Origin: Microcaldota archaeon
Lineage (GTDB): Archaea; Micrarchaeota; Micrarchaeia; Anstonellales; VGKX01
Reading direction: 5' to 3'
NCBI GenBank assembly: GCA_021823945.1
Contig: JAKALW010000034.1
Location: 1 to 8,281 of the forward strand
Length of the DNA stretch: 8,281 nt
In this document: positions 5,990-8,281 of the stretch, piece by piece
Numbering within the stretch: the first letter of the stretch is position 1
Layout: each line of letters begins with the position of its first letter
Program-made: the position numbers and the translations under genes
The notes under the pieces: generated by a model
The model's database searches: none
Told to the model about the DNA's origin: nothing
What the model saw: only the letters and a program-made list of their open reading frames with translations

Positions 5990-6577
5990 TTGAAACCGAA
6001 ATCGAACAAAAAACCCGGAAAGCCGCTCGTTTTGCGCTTTGTCACCTCCAACCCCCACAAGGTGGAGGAGGCGCAAAACATTTTAAAGGGGTATGGGATA
6101 AAACTAATCCAGAAAGATGTTAATTGCGACGAGATCCGCGCAGAAGATGTCTCACAGGTGGCCTACGCCTGTGCTATGCTTGTTTCAAAAAAGTTCAAAG
6201 GCAACTTTGTTTTGGAAGATTCGGGGCTGTTTGTCAAGGCATTAAATGGCTTTCCGGGCGTCTATTCCAAGGTGGCTTACGGGAAAATCGGGACAGGAGG
6301 CATCCTTCGCCTAATGCGCGGGTGTTCGGACAGGTCGGCGCAGTTTCGGTGCTCGGTAGCCCTGATGCTTGGCGGCAGAATGAGGGTGATAACGGGCATT
6401 TGCAACGGCACGATAACGCATGCTGCAAAAGGGAAAGGCGGGTTCGGTTACGACCCCGTTTTCAAGCCGCACGGGTCAAAGAAGACCTTTGCAGAGGATT
6501 TAGTATACAAAAGCAGGGTTTCGCACAGGTCCCGCGCATTCCGCGTGCTTGGGCGTCTCCTCGCGAAGAAAAGATAA
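5990..6577 (+). CDS. rdgB: RdgB/Ham1 XTP/dITP pyrophosphatase
   Basis: This 195-aa protein belongs to the Ham1/RdgB family, which hydrolyses non-canonical XTP, ITP and dITP to the monophosphates and so keeps them out of DNA and RNA. Landmarks are FVTSNPHKVEEA (17-28, the nucleotide-binding SNxxK loop), EDSGLFVKALNGFPGVYS (76-93), the GKGGFGYDPVF signature (148-158), KTFAE (165-169) and SHRSRA (178-183). Length fits the family. The start is taken as TTG at 5990 from its ribosome binding site; another TTG at 6032 would begin right at the conserved RFVTSN strand and cannot be excluded. An ATG at 5924 lies inside the preceding gene and would add an arginine-rich, non-conserved leader. It is followed after 9 nt by rps15, a neighbourhood known from other archaea. 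Confidence 0.93.
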   Translation: MKPKSNKKPGKPLVLRFVTSNPHKVEEAQNILKGYGIKLIQKDVNCDEIRAEDVSQVAYACAMLVSKKFKGNFVLEDSGLFVKALNGFPGVYSKVAYGKIGTGGILRLMRGCSDRSAQFRCSVALMLGGRMRVITGICNGTITHAAKGKGGFGYDPVFKPHGSKKTFAEDLVYKSRVSHRSRAFRVLGRLLAKKR

Positions 6578-6586
6578 GGTGAACTC

Positions 6587-7042
6587 ATGGCAAGAATGCA
6601 TTCAAAAAAACACGGCAAGTCCGGCTCGAAAAGGCCGGTCACAAAAGCCAGCCCGGAATGGGTCGGCTACTCAAGCAACGACGTTGAAGAGAACGTTTCC
6701 AAGCTTTACAAGGAGGGCCTCAATGCCACGGCAATCGGGCAGAAGCTCCGCGACATATTCGGCGTCCCTTCCGTGCGCAACATCACGAACAAGAGGATAA
6801 GCCAGATAATAGTCGAGTCGGGCGGGAAAATAGAGTACCCTGACGAGCTTTTGGCACTTATCAAGAGGGCGATGAGCGTACGGCGCCACCTGGCGGCAAA
6901 CAAGTCCGACAAGCACAACACTGTCAAGCTCTCGCACATCGAGGCGAAGATAAACAGGCTTGTCAAATACTACAGGAAGGTAGGCAAATTGCCCTCGGAC
7001 TGGACATACGACCCAGTGAAGGCGGCATTGCTTGTGAAGTAA
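6587..7042 (+). CDS. rps15: 30S ribosomal protein S15 (archaeal S15p/S13e, uS15)
   Basis: This 151-aa small-subunit protein binds the central domain of 16S rRNA. It has the archaeal/eukaryal N-terminal extension, beginning MARMHSKKHGKSGSKRP, then PEWVGYSS (23-30), the VxxLxKEGxxxxxIGxxLRDxFGVPSV region (37-63), and the conserved S15 core (about 85-150) with LSHIEAKINRLVKYYRKVGKLP (115-136). The ATG follows GGTGA (6578-6582) by 4 nt, and the previous stop is only 9 nt away, so translation is probably coupled to rdgB. Length matches archaeal S15. Confidence 0.98.
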   Translation: MARMHSKKHGKSGSKRPVTKASPEWVGYSSNDVEENVSKLYKEGLNATAIGQKLRDIFGVPSVRNITNKRISQIIVESGGKIEYPDELLALIKRAMSVRRHLAANKSDKHNTVKLSHIEAKINRLVKYYRKVGKLPSDWTYDPVKAALLVK

Positions 7043-7047
7043 ATTTA

Positions 7048-7053
7048 GGTGAT
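7048..7053 (+). promoter_or_regulatory. Shine-Dalgarno GGTGAT deciding the rps3ae start
   Basis: GGTGAT matches the complement of the archaeal 16S rRNA 3' end. It lies 4 nt before the ATG at 7058 and includes the in-frame GTG at 7049, which is therefore part of the binding site and not the start codon. Confidence 0.75.
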
Positions 7054-7057
7054 TTTT

Positions 7058-7765
7058 ATGGCAGAAGCGCAACAACAGCAGCAAAAACAGCCTGTCAAGA
7101 AGGCCAAGGGCAAAGTGGTCGACAAGTGGAAAGCCAAGTCGTGGTACTCGGTAATCGCCCCTGAATTCTTCAACAGCAAGGAAATCGGGCAGATTGTGAG
7201 TTCCGACGAGGAGAACCTGGTCGGCAGGAAAGTCCTTGCCAACCTCGGCGAGCTGACCGGCTCGTTCAACATGTCCAATGCCTACACCACGGTCAAGTTC
7301 CTGGTGAAGGAGGTAAAGGGCAAGCACTGCTACACTGAATTCATAGGCCACGAGCTCGCGCCCGCGTACGTGCGGACGCTTGCAAGGCGCAGGCGCTCAG
7401 TCATCATGGTAGTGAAGGACAACGTGACCAAGGACGGCAAGAAGTACAGGATAAAGATGACTGTGGTCACGGGCGTGAAAGTCTCCGCAAAGGCAAAGAC
7501 CGCGATAAGGAAAGCCATTGAAGAGGAGCTTTCAAGCTCCGTGCCAAAGACTGACTTCATCGCCATGGCGCAGGACGTGCTTTTCGGCAAGCTCTCGCAG
7601 AAAGTCTACCTCAGGATAAAGAAAATCGCGCCCATCAGGAAAATCGAGGCGCACAAAAGCGAGATTGTCGTGAGCGTGAAGGAGAAGAAGCTTGCGGCCG
7701 CGGGCGCGCAGGCGGCAGCCGCTGCGCCTGTTGAGGCAAAGGCGGAGGAGAAGGCCTCCTCTTAA
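7058..7765 (+). CDS. rps3ae: 30S ribosomal protein S3Ae (eS1)
   Basis: This 235-aa protein of the archaeal/eukaryal small ribosomal subunit lies near the mRNA exit region. Conserved stretches are KWKAKSWYSVIAPEFF (23-38), IGQIVSSDEENLVGRK (43-58), HELAPAYVRTLARRRRS (98-114), KKYRIKMTVVTG (128-139) and the KVYLRIKKIAPIRKIE region (182-197). The body is typical. The ends are less usual: a short glutamine-rich stretch after the start (residues 5-11 contain six Gln) and an alanine/glutamate/lysine tail (211-235) that is probably disordered. It follows rps15 by 15 nt and is the last gene before a terminator, so it closes the valS-to-S3Ae unit. Confidence 0.97.
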   Translation: MAEAQQQQQKQPVKKAKGKVVDKWKAKSWYSVIAPEFFNSKEIGQIVSSDEENLVGRKVLANLGELTGSFNMSNAYTTVKFLVKEVKGKHCYTEFIGHELAPAYVRTLARRRRSVIMVVKDNVTKDGKKYRIKMTVVTGVKVSAKAKTAIRKAIEEELSSSVPKTDFIAMAQDVLFGKLSQKVYLRIKKIAPIRKIEAHKSEIVVSVKEKKLAAAGAQAAAAAPVEAKAEEKASS

Positions 7766-7795
7766 TCCCTTTTTTTATTTTATTTTTTCTTTTTC
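7745..7795 (+). terminator. hairpin plus T-rich tract after rps3ae
   Basis: GAGGAG (7745-7750) and CTCCTC (7756-7761) form a perfect 6-bp stem with a 5-nt loop inside the last codons of rps3ae. After the stop come T7 (7770-7776) and further T runs to about 7795. The T tract alone is typical of archaeal intrinsic termination. The hairpin may be incidental, but the arrangement resembles a bacterial-style intrinsic terminator. Confidence 0.7.
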
Positions 7796-7848
7796 ATTGA
7801 AGACGCGCAAGTTATTCTAAACTATTCTATTTGTTCGGGCTGGTAATT

Positions 7849-8175
7849 ATGATTGGCGGCATGGATCCAAGGCAGATGAAGCGCATGATGGCGCAAATGG
7901 GCATTGACAGCACCGAAGTCCCTGCGACAAAGGTCATAATCGAGACTGATTCCGAAAAAATCGTAATCGAAAACCCCCAGGTCACGGAAATAAAGATGAA
8001 CGGCGAGTCGTCTTTCCAGATTGCGGGCAAGGTAGTGAAGGAAGCCGCCATTTCAAAAGACGACCTGGCGCTCGTGCGCGAGCAGACCGGCGCAACAGAA
8101 GAAAAGGCGTCGCAGGCAATCAAGGACGCCAACGGCGACATAGCGCTTGCGATAATGAAGCTCAAGGGCGAATAG
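7849..8175 (+). CDS. nac: nascent polypeptide-associated complex protein (archaeal NAC alpha)
   Basis: This 108-aa archaeal NAC protein is expected to bind ribosomes as a homodimer and shield emerging chains. An N-terminal MDPRQMKRMMAQMG (5-18) matches the usual Met/Lys-rich start. The NAC beta-barrel lies at about 25-62 (KVIIETDSEKIVIENPQVT). A UBA domain occupies about 69-108 (DDLALVREQTGATEEKA, then GDIALAIMKL). I chose the ATG at 7849 because GGTAAT (7842-7847) is just upstream; the ATG at 7861 and a TTG at 7831 are alternatives. It follows the rps3ae terminator by about 50 nt of A/T-rich DNA, so it probably has its own promoter; TTATTCTAAA around 7811-7820 is only a weak TATA candidate. 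Its 3' end overlaps the convergent gene at 8162. Confidence 0.95.
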   Translation: MIGGMDPRQMKRMMAQMGIDSTEVPATKVIIETDSEKIVIENPQVTEIKMNGESSFQIAGKVVKEAAISKDDLALVREQTGATEEKASQAIKDANGDIALAIMKLKGE

Positions 8176-8281
8176 GCGCCATGCCGTCGCCTGCCTGCCC
8201 GACTATGTTTTCGTATTTCCTCGTGAGCTTTTTGTTGACTGCCACGACAAAGCCGTTTTTGAAGGTTTCCAGCGAATAGAT
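8162..8281 (-). CDS. C-terminal end of an unidentified convergent gene (partial)
   Basis: The minus strand is open from the right edge to a TGA at 8164-8162, giving 39 residues that start IYSLETFKNGFVVAVNKK and end GDGMAPIRP. I cannot assign a family. Support for coding is moderate: G/C-rich third positions like the other genes here, and a natural end just past the NAC stop. It overlaps the last 14 nt of nac in convergent orientation. Another minus-strand frame is also open here and continues antisense through nac, so the reading frame is not certain. Confidence 0.45.
   Translation of the reverse strand: MYSLETFKNGFVVAVNKKLTRKYENIVGQAGDGMAPIRP

Noticed and set aside
6671..7351. 226-residue minus-strand frame over rps15 and rps3ae
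   Set aside because: It is antisense to two highly conserved ribosomal protein genes. Its Leu/Val-rich text mirrors their codon bias.
8181..8279. 32-codon plus-strand frame starting MPSPACPTM after nac
   Set aside because: It has no ribosome binding site and odd composition. The opposite strand has the better codon pattern and a natural stop.
1..8281. CRISPR array, insertion sequence, tRNA, rRNA or defence island
   Set aside because: I saw no regularly spaced repeats, transposase motifs, tRNA-like cloverleaf or rRNA sequence, and the window is almost fully covered by housekeeping genes.

Overview
The window reads as a gene-dense piece of an archaeal chromosome. The evidence is archaeal/eukaryal-type genes (ribosomal proteins S15 and S3Ae/eS1, a NAC homologue with a C-terminal UBA domain, an archaeal-type valyl-tRNA synthetase, a Ncs6/TtuA-type tRNA thiolase with zinc ribbons), Shine-Dalgarno sequences of the form GGTGAT or GGTAT about 7-12 nt before the starts, TATA-like promoter elements, and a T-rich terminator. 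Very short gaps and a small anonymous membrane protein fit a compact genome, possibly a DPANN-type lineage, but the sequence alone does not settle the phylum.

Layout. (1) Positions 1-785, minus strand: the N-terminal 60% or so of enolase, running off the left edge. (2) 786-1017: a divergent intergenic region with several short inverted repeats, a TATA-like element, and a hairpin plus T7 run in the presumed leader of the rightward operon. (3) 1018-3104, plus strand: a 62-aa ThiS/MoaD/TtuB-like sulfur carrier ending in Gly-Gly, a Ncs6/TtuA-type tRNA 2-thiolation enzyme starting 2 nt after the carrier's stop codon, and a metallo-beta-lactamase-fold hydrolase. (4) 3105-3222: an intergenic stretch with an 11-bp inverted repeat lying against a good TATA box. 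(5) 3223-7765, plus strand: valyl-tRNA synthetase, a 120-aa two-helix membrane protein, an RdgB/Ham1 nucleotide pyrophosphatase, S15 and S3Ae, separated by 8-15 nt and therefore probably one transcription unit, closed by a hairpin and T-tract. (6) 7849-8175: NAC. (7) 8162-8281, minus strand: the C-terminal end of an unidentified gene that converges on and overlaps the NAC gene.

Functionally this is mostly translation and housekeeping: tRNA thiolation (sulfur carrier and thiolase), tRNA charging, two small-subunit ribosomal proteins, nascent-chain handling (NAC), nucleotide-pool sanitation (RdgB) and glycolysis (enolase). I see no CRISPR array, mobile element, tRNA, rRNA or defence cassette. 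The parts most worth a second look are the fused-looking sulfur carrier/thiolase pair and its leader, the dyads next to the two rightward promoters, the small membrane protein, and the unidentified minus-strand gene at the right edge.
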